NCBI GenBank assembly: GCA_013289015.1
Contig: JABDAV010000003.1
Span: 19,480 to 83,479 of the forward strand
Source: Bacteroidota bacterium
Lineage (GTDB): Bacteria; Bacteroidota; Bacteroidia; Chitinophagales; Chitinophagaceae
DNA length: 64,000 nucleotides
Reading direction: 5' to 3'
Each line of letters opens with the position of its first letter. Position 1 is the first letter of the stretch. Below the pieces are notes generated by a model, which worked only from the letters and a program-made list of their open reading frames with translations, ran no database searches and had not been told where the DNA came from. This document shows, in pieces, positions 7,571 through 17,739 of this stretch. Made by a program: the position numbers and the translations under genes.

Positions 7571-9316
7571 ATGAAAAAGCTTGCCTGTTTATCATTTTTA
7601 TTTATCACCAGTTTTACAGCTACACAAGCACAAGGGTTTTTAAAAGCATCCGGCAAACAGATCGTAAACGAAAAAAATGAAAATGTTGAATTAAAAGGAA
7701 TTGGTTTAGGCGGATGGATGTTGCAGGAAGGTTATATGCTGAGATTGAATGGAACAAATCCGCAGTATTCTATCAGGAACAGGATCGCACAATTATTAAG
7801 CGCTGATCAAACACAGGAATTTTATGATACATGGCTCAGCAATTTTGTTACAAAAGCTGATATTGATTCTTTGTATAAATGGGGATTTAATTCTGTGCGG
7901 CTTCCTATGCATTATAATTTATTTACACTGCCTGCAGATAAAGAACCTGACTCAACAAAACAAACATGGCTTACAAAAGGATTTGCACTTACCGATAGTT
8001 TATTAAGCTGGTGCAAAGCAGATCATATGTATTTGATACTTGATCTGCATGCAGCGCCGGGCGGGCAAGGCAATGATCTGAATATTGCTGACCGTGATTC
8101 AACGAAACCTTCTTTATGGCAAAGCGAAGCCAACAAAACCAAAACAATTGAGTTGTGGCGCAGGCTTGCAGATCGTTATAAAAATGAACCCAACATTGGT
8201 GGCTATGATATTTTAAACGAACCCAACTGGGGCTTTGATGACATCAATGATAAGCATGGACAAAAAGAACAGAACAATAAACCATTGAGAGAATTGTTTG
8301 TAAACATCACCAATGCTATTCGTTCTGTTGATAAAAAACATATCATTATTATTGAAGGCAATGCATGGGGAAATAATTATAAAGGCATATTGCCTACATG
8401 GGATGATAATATAGTGCTGAGTTTTCATAAATACTGGAACAACAACGATGTTCAATCCATACAATACATTTTAGATACGCGCGATAAATTCAATGTTCCT
8501 GTTTGGTTAGGTGAAACTGGCGAGAACTCAAACACCTGGTTTACTGATGCTGTACAATTGTTTCATGCATACAATATTGGCTGGAGCTGGTGGCCTTTGA
8601 AAAAACTGGGCAACAATAATCCTTTGCAAATAAAAATGAACAACAACTACCAGCATTTGGCTGATTACTGGAATGGTAAAACAAAAAATCCGCCTAAAGA
8701 AAGTGATGTGTATAGTGGGCTGATGGAGCTTGCTATTTATACAAATATCCGTTCAAACATTGTACACAAAGATGTAATTGATGCATTGGTACGACAGCCT
8801 TACAGCAATAAAACTTTGCCTTTCAAACCAAATATTATTGATACAAAAGATTCCGTAATTAATGCAGTTGATTATGATCTCGGCAGGAATAATTATGCTT
8901 ATTATGATAAAGACACAGGCAACTATTACATTTCATCAGGCGGCAGAAATGCAGGCAATAAAGGTTATGTGTATAGGAATGACGGTGTGGACATTTATAA
9001 AGATTCGGCACATTACGAAAGCTATTATATCGGCAGCATTGAAGACAGTGAATGGGTGAAATATACAGTTGATGTTAAACAACCTTTATTGTATAAATTA
9101 AAGCTCAACGTTGCTTCTGAAACAACGGGTGAAGTGACTGTTTATCTTGATGATAAAATTATTATTGATAAGAAAGAAATTGCATCAACAGGATCAAACA
9201 AGAATTGGCAAACGCTAACAATCTGCAATATTCAATTAAACAAAGGAACTCACGCAATACGCATCTGTTTTAATAAAGGCGGATTCAATTTAAAGCAGTT
9301 GATCTTTACAAAATGA
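7571..9316 (+). CDS. Secreted GH5-family glycoside hydrolase with C-terminal CBM6-like domain
   Basis: A 581-residue secreted enzyme. The signal peptide is MKKLACLSFLFITSFTATQA; I chose ATG 7571 because it starts there (an in-frame ATG at 7526 would add 15 residues). Residues ~45-390 form a GH5-type (beta/alpha)8 barrel: an early GIGLGGWMLQEGYM strand, NSVRLPMHY, LDLHAAPGGQ, the acid/base E217 in YDILNEPNWGF and the nucleophile E315 in VWLGETGEN. The last ~130 residues (NAVDYDLGRNNYAYYD onward, then GEVTVYLDDK) look like a CBM6-type carbohydrate-binding jelly roll. The likely substrate is a plant or fungal beta-glucan or mannan. It is monocistronic and lies 3.5 kb before the arabinose island. 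Confidence 0.8.
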   Translation: MKKLACLSFLFITSFTATQAQGFLKASGKQIVNEKNENVELKGIGLGGWMLQEGYMLRLNGTNPQYSIRNRIAQLLSADQTQEFYDTWLSNFVTKADIDSLYKWGFNSVRLPMHYNLFTLPADKEPDSTKQTWLTKGFALTDSLLSWCKADHMYLILDLHAAPGGQGNDLNIADRDSTKPSLWQSEANKTKTIELWRRLADRYKNEPNIGGYDILNEPNWGFDDINDKHGQKEQNNKPLRELFVNITNAIRSVDKKHIIIIEGNAWGNNYKGILPTWDDNIVLSFHKYWNNNDVQSIQYILDTRDKFNVPVWLGETGENSNTWFTDAVQLFHAYNIGWSWWPLKKLGNNNPLQIKMNNNYQHLADYWNGKTKNPPKESDVYSGLMELAIYTNIRSNIVHKDVIDALVRQPYSNKTLPFKPNIIDTKDSVINAVDYDLGRNNYAYYDKDTGNYYISSGGRNAGNKGYVYRNDGVDIYKDSAHYESYYIGSIEDSEWVKYTVDVKQPLLYKLKLNVASETTGEVTVYLDDKIIIDKKEIASTGSNKNWQTLTICNIQLNKGTHAIRICFNKGGFNLKQLIFTK

Positions 9317-9359
9317 TCAAGGGTTTAATTGAATGATGTAATTTATTATGCTATTACTT

Positions 9360-10868
9360 TTATTCAATACTCTTAAAGAAGCGATTCCATCTCGGGCCAT
9401 CGCTCCAGCTAAACCAAATGAGCGATGCCTTACCAACAATATTTGTTTCGGGAACATAGCCCCAGAAGCGACTGTCCTGGCTGCGGTGACGATTATCACC
9501 CATCATCCAATAATAATTGTATTTGAAAGTATAATTATTAGTGGCCTTACCATTTATTATATAACCATTTGCCGTTTGTTCTAATGTATTGTGTTCGTAT
9601 GTTTCAATTGTACGCTGGTAAAGTGCAAAATTTTGAGGTGTTAATGTAATTGTTAGTCCTTTTTTAGGTATTTGCAAAGGGCCGTAATTATCCGCAGTCC
9701 ATTTAAAATTGGTAGTGTCAAAAGGAAAGGTTTCGCCAAATGTCTGATCGTTTATTTCATAAATGGAAACGTTCTTTACATTCGGTTGTTTCTTCAACAA
9801 AGCAGCTTTTTCAGGTGTAAGATTGATGATGTACATTTTCCTGCTTGTATCTGCCTGTATTTCGTCTGTGTTGTCTATATCTACACCCAATGAATCTTTC
9901 AAAAAATCAACACTGAAAATATCGCCATTGGTTTCAACAAGATAATCTATCTGTGAAGAAGGCGAAACATAAGCAGGTTGATTATTCACATACAATACGC
10001 CATGCTTTACCTCTATAACATCACCGGGCATACCGGTGCAACGTTTTATGTAATTATCTGTTTTATCATACGGATGAACAAGGATAGGGAAGTTTGCATT
10101 CAATGCATCGCGGTTGCCATTATATTGTGTGCGCAAAACGTCATAGTATAATTGTTTACTGCCATAATCAGGCAAATTAATTATCGTATCGCCAACCGGA
10201 ACATTAAACACTACAACATCATTTCTTTTAACGCTTGTAAAACCAGGCAATCTCTTATAAGGTAATTCTATCCATTTAAGATAGGAAGGAGTTGTGGGCA
10301 TTCCCGGCATAGTATTGTGTACAAACGGAAAACTCAATGGTGTTGCGGGCAAGCGCGCACCGTAACTCATCTTGCTAACAAATAAAAAATCGTTTACAAG
10401 CAAGGTCTTTTCCATACTTTCTGTTGGAATGGTATAGGCTTCAAAAATAAAAGTGCGTATCAGTGTTGCAGCAACTACAGCAAATACAGCCGCATCAACC
10501 CATTCACGTGCAGCAGATTTTTTATAGCGCTTCATCGCATCTTCGCCAATCCATCTTACATTTTTTGAAAAGCCAACATAAGGCAGGTAAATAAAAGGAA
10601 GAAACACAAGCGCAGCATGTTGTAATAAAGTAACCTGCCCAAAGTGCATTACAAAAATTATGAGTATCCAGATAGTTACAAACTGCCCTGCTATCGGAAT
10701 AAGCTGAAGCCAGAACCAAACTTTTTTCAGTTTGGTTTTTTCAACCATACACCACATGTTGTAAAACGGTATAAAAGCTTTCCATGGCGTTATGCCTGCC
10801 TTTTTAAACATGCCATAAACGCCAATGTGCCAACCAATAGTTGCAAGAATAAAAATTATCCATCCCAT
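9360..10868 (-). CDS. lepB: Signal peptidase I with N-terminal membrane extension
   Basis: A 502-residue inner-membrane serine protease (S26) that removes signal peptides. The first ~110 residues form an extra multi-helix membrane domain (GWIIFILATIGWHIGVYG onward) often seen fused to LepB in Bacteroidota. A further transmembrane helix is followed by catalytic S151 in YTIPTESMEKTLL, the general base K275 in YIKRCTGMPGDVIEV, and box E (MMGDNRHRSQDSRFWGYVP). The long insert between Ser and Lys is normal for this phylum. On the minus strand a TATTTTTG box (plus-strand 10886-10893) lies 18 bases before the start and matches the TAnnTTTG -7 element. Confidence 0.9.
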   Translation of the reverse strand: MGWIIFILATIGWHIGVYGMFKKAGITPWKAFIPFYNMWCMVEKTKLKKVWFWLQLIPIAGQFVTIWILIIFVMHFGQVTLLQHAALVFLPFIYLPYVGFSKNVRWIGEDAMKRYKKSAAREWVDAAVFAVVAATLIRTFIFEAYTIPTESMEKTLLVNDFLFVSKMSYGARLPATPLSFPFVHNTMPGMPTTPSYLKWIELPYKRLPGFTSVKRNDVVVFNVPVGDTIINLPDYGSKQLYYDVLRTQYNGNRDALNANFPILVHPYDKTDNYIKRCTGMPGDVIEVKHGVLYVNNQPAYVSPSSQIDYLVETNGDIFSVDFLKDSLGVDIDNTDEIQADTSRKMYIINLTPEKAALLKKQPNVKNVSIYEINDQTFGETFPFDTTNFKWTADNYGPLQIPKKGLTITLTPQNFALYQRTIETYEHNTLEQTANGYIINGKATNNYTFKYNYYWMMGDNRHRSQDSRFWGYVPETNIVGKASLIWFSWSDGPRWNRFFKSIE

Positions 10869-11145
10869 AATTAGTAGTTAAAAAACAAAAATAGTGATCT
10901 AACAAAGGCTGTACACTTTCCTTGAGTAAAGTTTTCTTAAATATGATGCAATGAAATTTATATTAAACAGGTAAAGAAGCTGTTTAAAGAATATTAATTT
11001 TTGTTACCGGCTAATGAACTCATGGCATTGTCACTGGAGCCTGTCCCGCACCCGATGCGGTATCGCAGTACTGCATCTGTATATTTTTATAGTGGTTCCT
11101 GTTTATAACTTTTAATTGTTTGCTGCACTATTATTTTTTAACATG

Positions 11146-12333
11146 CTACATAACGTTTTCAATCACCATTGCACTTGCTCCGCCGCCGCCATTACATATG
11201 CCTGCAGCGCCAAGTTTAGCATTGTTTTGTTTAAGTACGTTTATCAACGTTACTATTATTCGTGCACCACTACAACCCAATGGATGACCAATAGAAACTG
11301 CGCCACCGTTTACATTAACTTTTGATGCATCCAGTCCCATCTTTTGAACATTGGCAATACCAACAACAGAAAAAGCTTCATTCAATTCAAAGAAATCAAT
11401 ATCGCTGATCTGTAAACCTGCTTTTGAAACAGCTTTGGGCAAAGCAAGCGAAGGCGTTGTGGTAAACCATTCCGGCGCTTGTTCTGCATCCGCATAACTT
11501 TTTATAATGGCAATAGGTTTTATATTAAGCTCTTCAGCTTTTTCTTTGCTTATTAAAACCAAAGCCGCAGCGCCATCATTCATGGTACTTGCATTAGCAG
11601 CAGTAACAGTACCATCTTTTTGAAAAGCAGGTTTTAATTCAGGTATCTTATCAAACTTAACATTGAACGGCTCTTCATCTTTTGCAAATTTTATTGTTTC
11701 ACCCTTACGCTGCGGTATTTCAACTGGTACAATCTCGTTGTCAAATTTTCCGGTGTTCCATGCCTGCTGGCTTCGCTTATAACTTTCTATGGCAAATGCA
11801 TCCTGTGCTTCACGACTTATACCACACTCCTTTGCGCACAACTCTGCAGCATTGCCCATTGCGTAATTATTATAAACATCAGTCAAGCCATCTTTAGCAA
11901 GGCCGTCAACCAAATTCACATCGCCATATTTATTTCCCCATCTTAGTTTGGGTGAGTAATAAGGAACGTTGGTCATGCTTTCCATGCCGCCTGCAACAAT
12001 TATATCAACATCACCCAGCATAATACTTTGCGCAGCCTGCACAATTGCTTTCATACCACTGGCGCAAACTTTATTTACTGTTGTTGCCACAACATTTTCA
12101 GGAAGGCCCGCAAACATTGATGCTTGTCTTGCAGGTGCCTGGCCAAGGTTTGCCTGCAAAACACAACCCATCAAAACCTCCTGAACCTGTTCAGGCTTTA
12201 AACCCGCTTTTTCTACTGCAGCTTTAATTGCAACAGCACCTAATTGTGTTGCTGAAAAATCTTTTAAACCTCCTCCAAAACTTCCTATGGGTGTTCTTAC
12301 TGCGGATGCTATATAAACCGTTCTGTTGTTCAT
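11146..12333 (-). CDS. Acetyl-CoA C-acetyltransferase (thiolase)
   Basis: A 395-residue type II thiolase, cytosolic. All landmarks are present: nucleophile C90 in VNKVCASGMKA, the N-E-A-F segment (FFELNEAFSVV), the catalytic His in VSIGHPLGCSGAR and the second Cys in GICNGGGGASAM. The enzyme reversibly condenses two acetyl-CoA into acetoacetyl-CoA or cleaves 3-ketoacyl-CoA. There are no fatty-acid oxidation partners nearby, so biosynthetic and degradative roles cannot be separated. It is transcribed alone on the minus strand, with 277 bases before lepB that hold only a short CCGCA/TGCGG hairpin (11046-11060). Confidence 0.9.
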   Translation of the reverse strand: MNNRTVYIASAVRTPIGSFGGGLKDFSATQLGAVAIKAAVEKAGLKPEQVQEVLMGCVLQANLGQAPARQASMFAGLPENVVATTVNKVCASGMKAIVQAAQSIMLGDVDIIVAGGMESMTNVPYYSPKLRWGNKYGDVNLVDGLAKDGLTDVYNNYAMGNAAELCAKECGISREAQDAFAIESYKRSQQAWNTGKFDNEIVPVEIPQRKGETIKFAKDEEPFNVKFDKIPELKPAFQKDGTVTAANASTMNDGAAALVLISKEKAEELNIKPIAIIKSYADAEQAPEWFTTTPSLALPKAVSKAGLQISDIDFFELNEAFSVVGIANVQKMGLDASKVNVNGGAVSIGHPLGCSGARIIVTLINVLKQNNAKLGAAGICNGGGGASAMVIENVM

Positions 12334-12801
12334 GAAATTATTTTTGAGTGTGTGAAGATAACAATTGTTAGTTTCCTGATTTGTTATTAATAGGCAAGGA
12401 ATTATTAATAATTAGAGGCGTCAGCAAAATGTTTTTAAAAGGTTTGGCATTAAAATATTTATGGGAGTTAATACCATGCAATGAACGCAGATTAACGACT
12501 GCTTGTATTAAATCGAAAGAGAAAGTTTTGTAAACGATGGCAATGAATTGATAGCTTATAAATATGCACTTACCAAAGGAAATTTTGTGTTATCGAAAAT
12601 CGGTTTGAATGTTTTATTGATAACTATTAACATGCATACCAGTATCGGTATACTTATGAAATAAGTTAATTACTCCAATAAAATCAAACTGTAAGATTCT
12701 TTTTTAAAATTCATCCCGGCATCAGCTATATAGCAAACCATAAAAATATTGTACAAATACCTGCAGCATTTTTTAAAATAATTTGTCTGAAAAAAAATTA
12801 A
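12334..12801. other. Intergenic region between thiolase and susC
   Basis: No recognisable gene. A start-less 51-codon frame at 12512-12664 (plus strand) reads FVNDGNELIAYKYALTKGNF in its middle, which looks protein-like but matches nothing I know; it may be a gene scrap. The right end is very AT-rich and leads into the susC promoter and operator. Confidence 0.4.
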
Positions 12802-12839
12802 ATGTTTTTTTGACAATTAAAAAAACATCTCTATTTTAG
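12802..12839 (+). promoter_or_regulatory. susC promoter with predicted AraR operator
   Basis: A near-perfect palindrome spans 12802-12828: ATGTTTTTTT (12802-12811), centre GACAATT (12812-12818), AAAAAAACAT (12819-12828). It contains the TTG (12810-12812) of a Bacteroidota promoter, and TATTTTAG (12832-12839), one base off TAnnTTTG, follows after 19 bases. A repressor bound here would cover the -33 to -7 spacer. The same TTTGACAA(T/A)TAAAAA core recurs before the first GH51 gene and araB. The susC ATG is about 170 bases downstream, giving a long leader. Confidence 0.65.
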
Positions 12840-13009
12840 ATTTTTATTTTTGAATAATAATTGTAAAAATTACAATTTAAAAATTGTTGTATGAAAAATG
12901 ATTGCTTTATACCAGACGGGCCCGGAACATAACTATAATCCATTTTAACACCGTCAATAATAACCATCTATTTTTAAACCAAACAGGAAACTGTTTAAAA
13001 CAACCAGCT

Positions 13010-16000
13010 ATGATTTTTCGATTGCTAAAAACAAGAACTCAATTAGTTTTCAGTACTATTATTTTACTACTGATCTCAACAGGTATTAAAGCTCAAACAT
13101 CTGCTATTTCAGGAGTTGTAAGAGACTCTGCAGGAGGTGTGCTTGCCGGGGCTACAATTACTGTTAAGAACGGAACTGCCAACGCCATCAGTTCTGATAT
13201 TGGATCGTTTACCATCAATGCAAAAAAAGGTGATGTTATCCAGGTTACTGCAATAGGTTACGACCCGCAGGCAATTACCGTAGGTAATCAAACCACTCTG
13301 ATCTTTCAGCTACATCCAAGTTACAATTCTTTAAATGAAGTAGTGGTAATAGGTTATGGCACTGTTAGAAAAAAAGATGTTACCGGTTCTGTATCTACGG
13401 TGAACGTAAGTGAAGCTGCTAAAAATCCAACGTATGATGTTGCCAAAATGCTGCAGGGACAGGTTGCCGGCGTAAGTGTGCATGGCTCAGGTGAACCGGG
13501 AGGCTATGTTCAGATTAAAATCAGAGGCATCAGCAACTTTGGTGATAATAGCCCGTTGTTTATAATCGATGGCGTTCCTGTTGAAGCGCCATACGATTTT
13601 TCACCCAGCGACATTGAATCTATCTCTATTTTAAAAGATGCTTCTGCCGGCGCCATCTACGGTTCAAGAGCTGCAACAGGAGTTGTGATTATTACAACTA
13701 AAAAAGGTAAAACCGGTGCACCGAAATTTACCTGGAACAGTTACATAGGTACACAGAATGTACCTAAAAAAATTCCTGTATTAGACAGGACCGGCTACCA
13801 GAAAGTGGTAAATGCTGCGGATGAAAATGCCGGCCTTTCACTGGCGCCTGCAAACGATCCAACCAGTTCTTATTATGTATCGGACGTAAACACAGACTGG
13901 CAGAACGAAGCGCTGAAAACCGGTGTTATCCAGGAACACACTTTAGGTGTTTCGGGTGGTACAGAATCTATCAATTACAATGTTTCGCTTGACTATTTCA
14001 ACCAGACAGGTTACCAGGTTGGCCCGCAGGCATATAACCGTTATTCGTTTAACGGAGGTTTGCAAGGCAGAAAAGGAAGGTTCAGCTACGGTTTCAAACT
14101 CTATTATATGAGTTCTAAAAAAGGTAATTATTCAGGCACAAGCAATCATGCTGTGTTTGGCGGCACCGTTACCTCAATGCTTACAGCAATACCTACTATC
14201 GGTGTTTATGATTCTACCAAGAAAGGTGGTTATGCAGGAACAGATCAAACTATTCACCGTGCTATATCTGCCAATGTAGTAGGTCTTAATGAGATCGTAG
14301 ATGACTGGAGTTCACGCAACAGGATATTATTAAGCGGGTGGGGACAACTGGAGATTGTAAAAAATCTTAATTATAAAATTGCCGCAAGCTACGACCGGAC
14401 TGACTGGGAAAATTACCATTATGAACCCAGCTTTGATATGGGATATTATTACATAAACACACAATACCTGTATATGGACGCTACCGGGCAGCCATATACG
14501 CAGTTGACTGAGCAGACCTTAACCTATAACTTTAAAAGATCAAACCATCAACTTGATTTACTAGCCGGTTATTCTTTTCAAAAAGATTATAACCAATGGA
14601 TATCAGGAAAATCTGTTGCCGATGGCGATCTTGATTTTCATAGCTTCAGTGCTGCAGATGCAAGTTCAAATACAATTACACAATGGAAAGGCACTGCAAC
14701 AACAACAGGATTATTCGGAAGATTAAATTATAATTTTGCAGACAAATATTTATTTACGGCAAACTTCCGCAGGGATGGTTCTTCCAAATTTGCACCTTCT
14801 AACAGGTATGGTAATTTCGCCGGGTTTGCCGGAGCCTGGAACATTTATAACGAGTCATTTTTGCATCTGCCTAAAGCATTCAGCAGCCTTAAATTACGCG
14901 GCGGATGGGGAGAACTTGGCAGTCAGAAGAATCTTGGTTATTATGATTGGCAATCTTACATAAACAGTTCAGCCAACTATAACTTTTCAAATGTACTGGC
15001 TTCCGGTGGAACTACAGTTTCAGTTACTGATCCTAATTTAAAATGGGAAGTTGCACAAACTTCAGACGTTGGGCTTGACATGGGTTTTTTAAATAACAGT
15101 ATTACTGCAACAGTTGAATACTACGATAAAGTTGCAAAAGACATTATTACCTCTTTGCCTTTACCTTACTCTGTAGGTTCAATCCCCGCATCAATTATTA
15201 CCAATGCAGCTTCTGTAAAAAACACGGGTATAGAACTTACGGTTGGTTATAAAAAAACAGCAGGTAAATTCACTTACAGTGCCGATGCTAATTTCTCTAC
15301 TTTAAATAATAAAGTATTAAAATTAGGCGGAACAAATAACCCGATTTATGGTTCAGGCAGTAAAACTGAAGTGGGTCGTTCTGTAGGTGAGTTATATGGT
15401 TATCAAACAGAAGGATTATTTCAAAGCCAGGAAGAGATCGACAACCATGCATTCCAGTCAGCTACAACAGCACCCGGGGATGTGATCTTTAAAGCACAGG
15501 ATGCCGGTAAAAATAATGATCATACTTATATCATTACGGATGCTAACGACAGGGTATATCTTGGCAATACAATACCTACGTATTACTACGGCTTTAATTT
15601 TTCAGCAAATTATTCCAATTTTGATTTTTCAATATTCATACAGGGCAGCGGCGGAAACAAAGTTTTTAATGGAGTTTACCAGGCTTTAATGACAGGGCAA
15701 TATGGTAACCAGCATACAGATGAACTAAATTTCTGGACGCCGACAAATACAAATACTAATGTTCCCCGTCCTGTTATTGGCGATCCGAATGGCAACAATC
15801 GTTTCTCTGATCTGTTTGTTGAAGATGGATCTTATGCAAGGCTTCAAAATGCTCAGATAGGTTATTCACTGCCTTCATCAACTGGCCTTATTAGGAAGCA
15901 GGTTATCTCAAGACTGCGTATTTATATCTCAGGAGAAAACTTAATAACCGTTAGTAAGTACAAAGGCTATGATCCTGATTTCATAAGCGATGGTCTATTC

Positions 16001-16072
16001 AGCCGCGGTTTTGATTATGGTTCATTCCCTAATCCGCGTACTTTAATGATGGGAATACAAGTGGGCTTTTAA
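13010..16072 (+). CDS. SusC-like TonB-linked outer-membrane transporter (arabino-oligosaccharide uptake)
   Basis: About 1020 residues. The signal peptide is residues 1-29 (ending TGIKAQ); I chose ATG 13010 because the signal starts there (an in-frame ATG at 12902 would add 36 residues in a different context). Residues ~32-105 are a carboxypeptidase-regulatory-like domain (SGVVRDSAGGVLAGATITVK). The SusC signature NEVVVIGYGTVRKKDVTG near residue 110 leads into the plug (GQVAGVSVHGSGEPGG, then IRGISNFGDNSPLFIIDGVP), and a 22-strand barrel ends MMGIQVGF. With SusD it forms a lidded TonB-dependent importer. susD follows after 25 bases. Context makes arabinan oligosaccharides the likely cargo. Confidence 0.92.
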   Translation: MIFRLLKTRTQLVFSTIILLLISTGIKAQTSAISGVVRDSAGGVLAGATITVKNGTANAISSDIGSFTINAKKGDVIQVTAIGYDPQAITVGNQTTLIFQLHPSYNSLNEVVVIGYGTVRKKDVTGSVSTVNVSEAAKNPTYDVAKMLQGQVAGVSVHGSGEPGGYVQIKIRGISNFGDNSPLFIIDGVPVEAPYDFSPSDIESISILKDASAGAIYGSRAATGVVIITTKKGKTGAPKFTWNSYIGTQNVPKKIPVLDRTGYQKVVNAADENAGLSLAPANDPTSSYYVSDVNTDWQNEALKTGVIQEHTLGVSGGTESINYNVSLDYFNQTGYQVGPQAYNRYSFNGGLQGRKGRFSYGFKLYYMSSKKGNYSGTSNHAVFGGTVTSMLTAIPTIGVYDSTKKGGYAGTDQTIHRAISANVVGLNEIVDDWSSRNRILLSGWGQLEIVKNLNYKIAASYDRTDWENYHYEPSFDMGYYYINTQYLYMDATGQPYTQLTEQTLTYNFKRSNHQLDLLAGYSFQKDYNQWISGKSVADGDLDFHSFSAADASSNTITQWKGTATTTGLFGRLNYNFADKYLFTANFRRDGSSKFAPSNRYGNFAGFAGAWNIYNESFLHLPKAFSSLKLRGGWGELGSQKNLGYYDWQSYINSSANYNFSNVLASGGTTVSVTDPNLKWEVAQTSDVGLDMGFLNNSITATVEYYDKVAKDIITSLPLPYSVGSIPASIITNAASVKNTGIELTVGYKKTAGKFTYSADANFSTLNNKVLKLGGTNNPIYGSGSKTEVGRSVGELYGYQTEGLFQSQEEIDNHAFQSATTAPGDVIFKAQDAGKNNDHTYIITDANDRVYLGNTIPTYYYGFNFSANYSNFDFSIFIQGSGGNKVFNGVYQALMTGQYGNQHTDELNFWTPTNTNTNVPRPVIGDPNGNNRFSDLFVEDGSYARLQNAQIGYSLPSSTGLIRKQVISRLRIYISGENLITVSKYKGYDPDFISDGLFSRGFDYGSFPNPRTLMMGIQVGF

Positions 16073-16097
16073 TTTTTTCACTATCAAATTATTCAAC

Positions 16098-17663
16098 ATG
16101 AAATTGTATAATTCAAAATATAATATTGCAATTTGTCTTCTGATAATATTCAGCAGTTGCGAAAAACAATTAAACCAGGTAAATCCGAATGCACAAACAT
16201 CTTCATCATACTGGAAAACGCAAAGCGATGCACTGGGCGGTGTAAATGCATGTTATCAAATGTTGGTGGAAGATGGCGGTTATATGCGCTTCTCTCCCAT
16301 TCTTTTAAATATCCAGGGCGATGATGTAAGAAGTAACAGTCCCTGGACAGCTATTTCAAACGTGGGTAAATTTCAGTTGGGCACAGCTGACCCTTCCGGT
16401 TATGGATGGACGTTTGATGAATTTTACCAGGGCATATCAAGGTGCAACCAGGTTTTGCAAAATGTTCCTTCCATCGATATGGACGGAGCATTAAAGAACA
16501 GGATATTAGGACAGGCATATTTTTTAAGAGGCCTCTATTATTTTCATTTGGTAAATATGTTTGGAAGCGTGCCCTTGCCTACTAACATAGCCGAAACAGT
16601 ACCACAATCATCTGTTGCGGATGGATGGGAAAGAGTAAAAGAAGATTTTAAATCTGCCATTGATCTTTTACCCTTACAATATTCTTCTACGGGCGGTGTT
16701 GATGCGAATGATCTGGGTCGGGCTACCAAAGGCGCAGCTATGGCTTTTCTTGGTAAAGCCTATCTCTTCAATAAAAACTTCGACAGCGCTGCAATGCAAT
16801 TTAAAAACGTTATTGATTTAGGTATTTACAGTCTTATGTCAGATTATAAAGACAACTTCACTGAAGACAATGAAAACAACGCAGAGTCAATTTTTGAGAT
16901 ACAGTTTTCCTTATCTGCAGGCGGCACTGATCTGCAATGGCAGGGAGTACCCGGACCAACATGGGGTTTTTATTCAGCCAGAGCCATCACATTTGGCCCG
17001 CCAAATTTTGGGTGGACGGATGTGCAGCCAACACAAACCGCGTTAAATGAATATCGCCAGGAAAAAACAGTTGATGGAAAAATAGATCCGCGTTGCCTTG
17101 TATCTATTCTGTATAATGATACGTCTGATACACACCAGGGCACAACGCCAATGTATCAAACAACTTTTCAGGATGCTTATGCTTCCAGCGCCGCTTACAT
17201 GGCAGATGTTTATTGCAAAAAATATGAAAATGTTTATGGCAATAAAGTAAATGAATACGACTGGAAATCGGGTATAAATGAAAGATTAATGCGTTATGCA
17301 GATGTGCTTTTAATGTATGCTGAATGCGAAAACGAATCAGGCGACAGAGCCACATGTGCTCATTATATTCAAATGGTAAGAACAAGAGCACATTTACCTA
17401 ACAGGGAAGCTGAGTTTGCGACTTATTCACAACAGCAGATGCGCGATCAGATTGGTCATGAAAGGTTACTTGAATTTTGTTTGGAAGGCCATCGTTTTGA
17501 TGATATACGCAGGTGGGGCTGGCTTTCTGATGCAACAAAACTTGCCTGGTTAAAATCAAGAGATCCTGAGTTTAACAGCTATTTGCCCGGACGGGAATTG
17601 TTGCCAATTCCACAAACCGAAATTGACAATAATCCTGATGTAAAACAAAATCCTACATATTGA
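16098..17663 (+). CDS. SusD/RagB-family surface glycan-binding lipoprotein
   Basis: A 521-residue lipoprotein; the lipobox ends LIIFSSC (Cys about residue 21). Family landmarks: an N-terminal SusD-like segment (NQVNPNAQTSSSYWKTQSDA), TPR-like helices with GQAYFLRGLYYFHLVNMFG and VPLPTN, and the closing RDQIGHERLLEFCLEGHRF followed by DDIRRWGW. It caps the SusC barrel on the cell surface and binds the oligosaccharide. It sits 25 bases after susC and is followed by a strong rho-independent hairpin at 17670-17705. Confidence 0.92.
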   Translation: MKLYNSKYNIAICLLIIFSSCEKQLNQVNPNAQTSSSYWKTQSDALGGVNACYQMLVEDGGYMRFSPILLNIQGDDVRSNSPWTAISNVGKFQLGTADPSGYGWTFDEFYQGISRCNQVLQNVPSIDMDGALKNRILGQAYFLRGLYYFHLVNMFGSVPLPTNIAETVPQSSVADGWERVKEDFKSAIDLLPLQYSSTGGVDANDLGRATKGAAMAFLGKAYLFNKNFDSAAMQFKNVIDLGIYSLMSDYKDNFTEDNENNAESIFEIQFSLSAGGTDLQWQGVPGPTWGFYSARAITFGPPNFGWTDVQPTQTALNEYRQEKTVDGKIDPRCLVSILYNDTSDTHQGTTPMYQTTFQDAYASSAAYMADVYCKKYENVYGNKVNEYDWKSGINERLMRYADVLLMYAECENESGDRATCAHYIQMVRTRAHLPNREAEFATYSQQQMRDQIGHERLLEFCLEGHRFDDIRRWGWLSDATKLAWLKSRDPEFNSYLPGRELLPIPQTEIDNNPDVKQNPTY

Positions 17664-17669
17664 TGAGTT

Positions 17670-17705
17670 AAAAAGGAATCCCTCAAACAAAGGGTTTCCT
17701 TTTTT
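17670..17705 (+). terminator. Rho-independent terminator after susD
   Basis: Arms AAAAAGGAATCCCT and AGGGTTTCCTTTTT pair around a short CAAACA loop with one bulge, and the right arm ends in a T run (17699-17705). It lies 7 bases after the susD stop and 35 bases before the GH43 gene, so it should lower transcription of GH43 relative to susCD. Confidence 0.8.
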
Positions 17706-17739
17706 AAATTAATTGCAAACAGAACATAAATAATACGTA

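Noticed and set aside
8213..8464. Minus-strand frames antisense to the GH5, GH51 and araB genes
   Set aside because: They mirror the codon structure of well-supported genes on the other strand and have no domains of their own.
11046..11060. CCGCA/TGCGG hairpin as a thiolase terminator
   Set aside because: Five-base stem without a T run, 86 bases past the stop; probably part of a dispersed repeat.
12512..12664. 51-codon start-less frame before the susC promoter
   Set aside because: Protein-like composition but no start codon, no known relative and no supporting context; kept only as a note.
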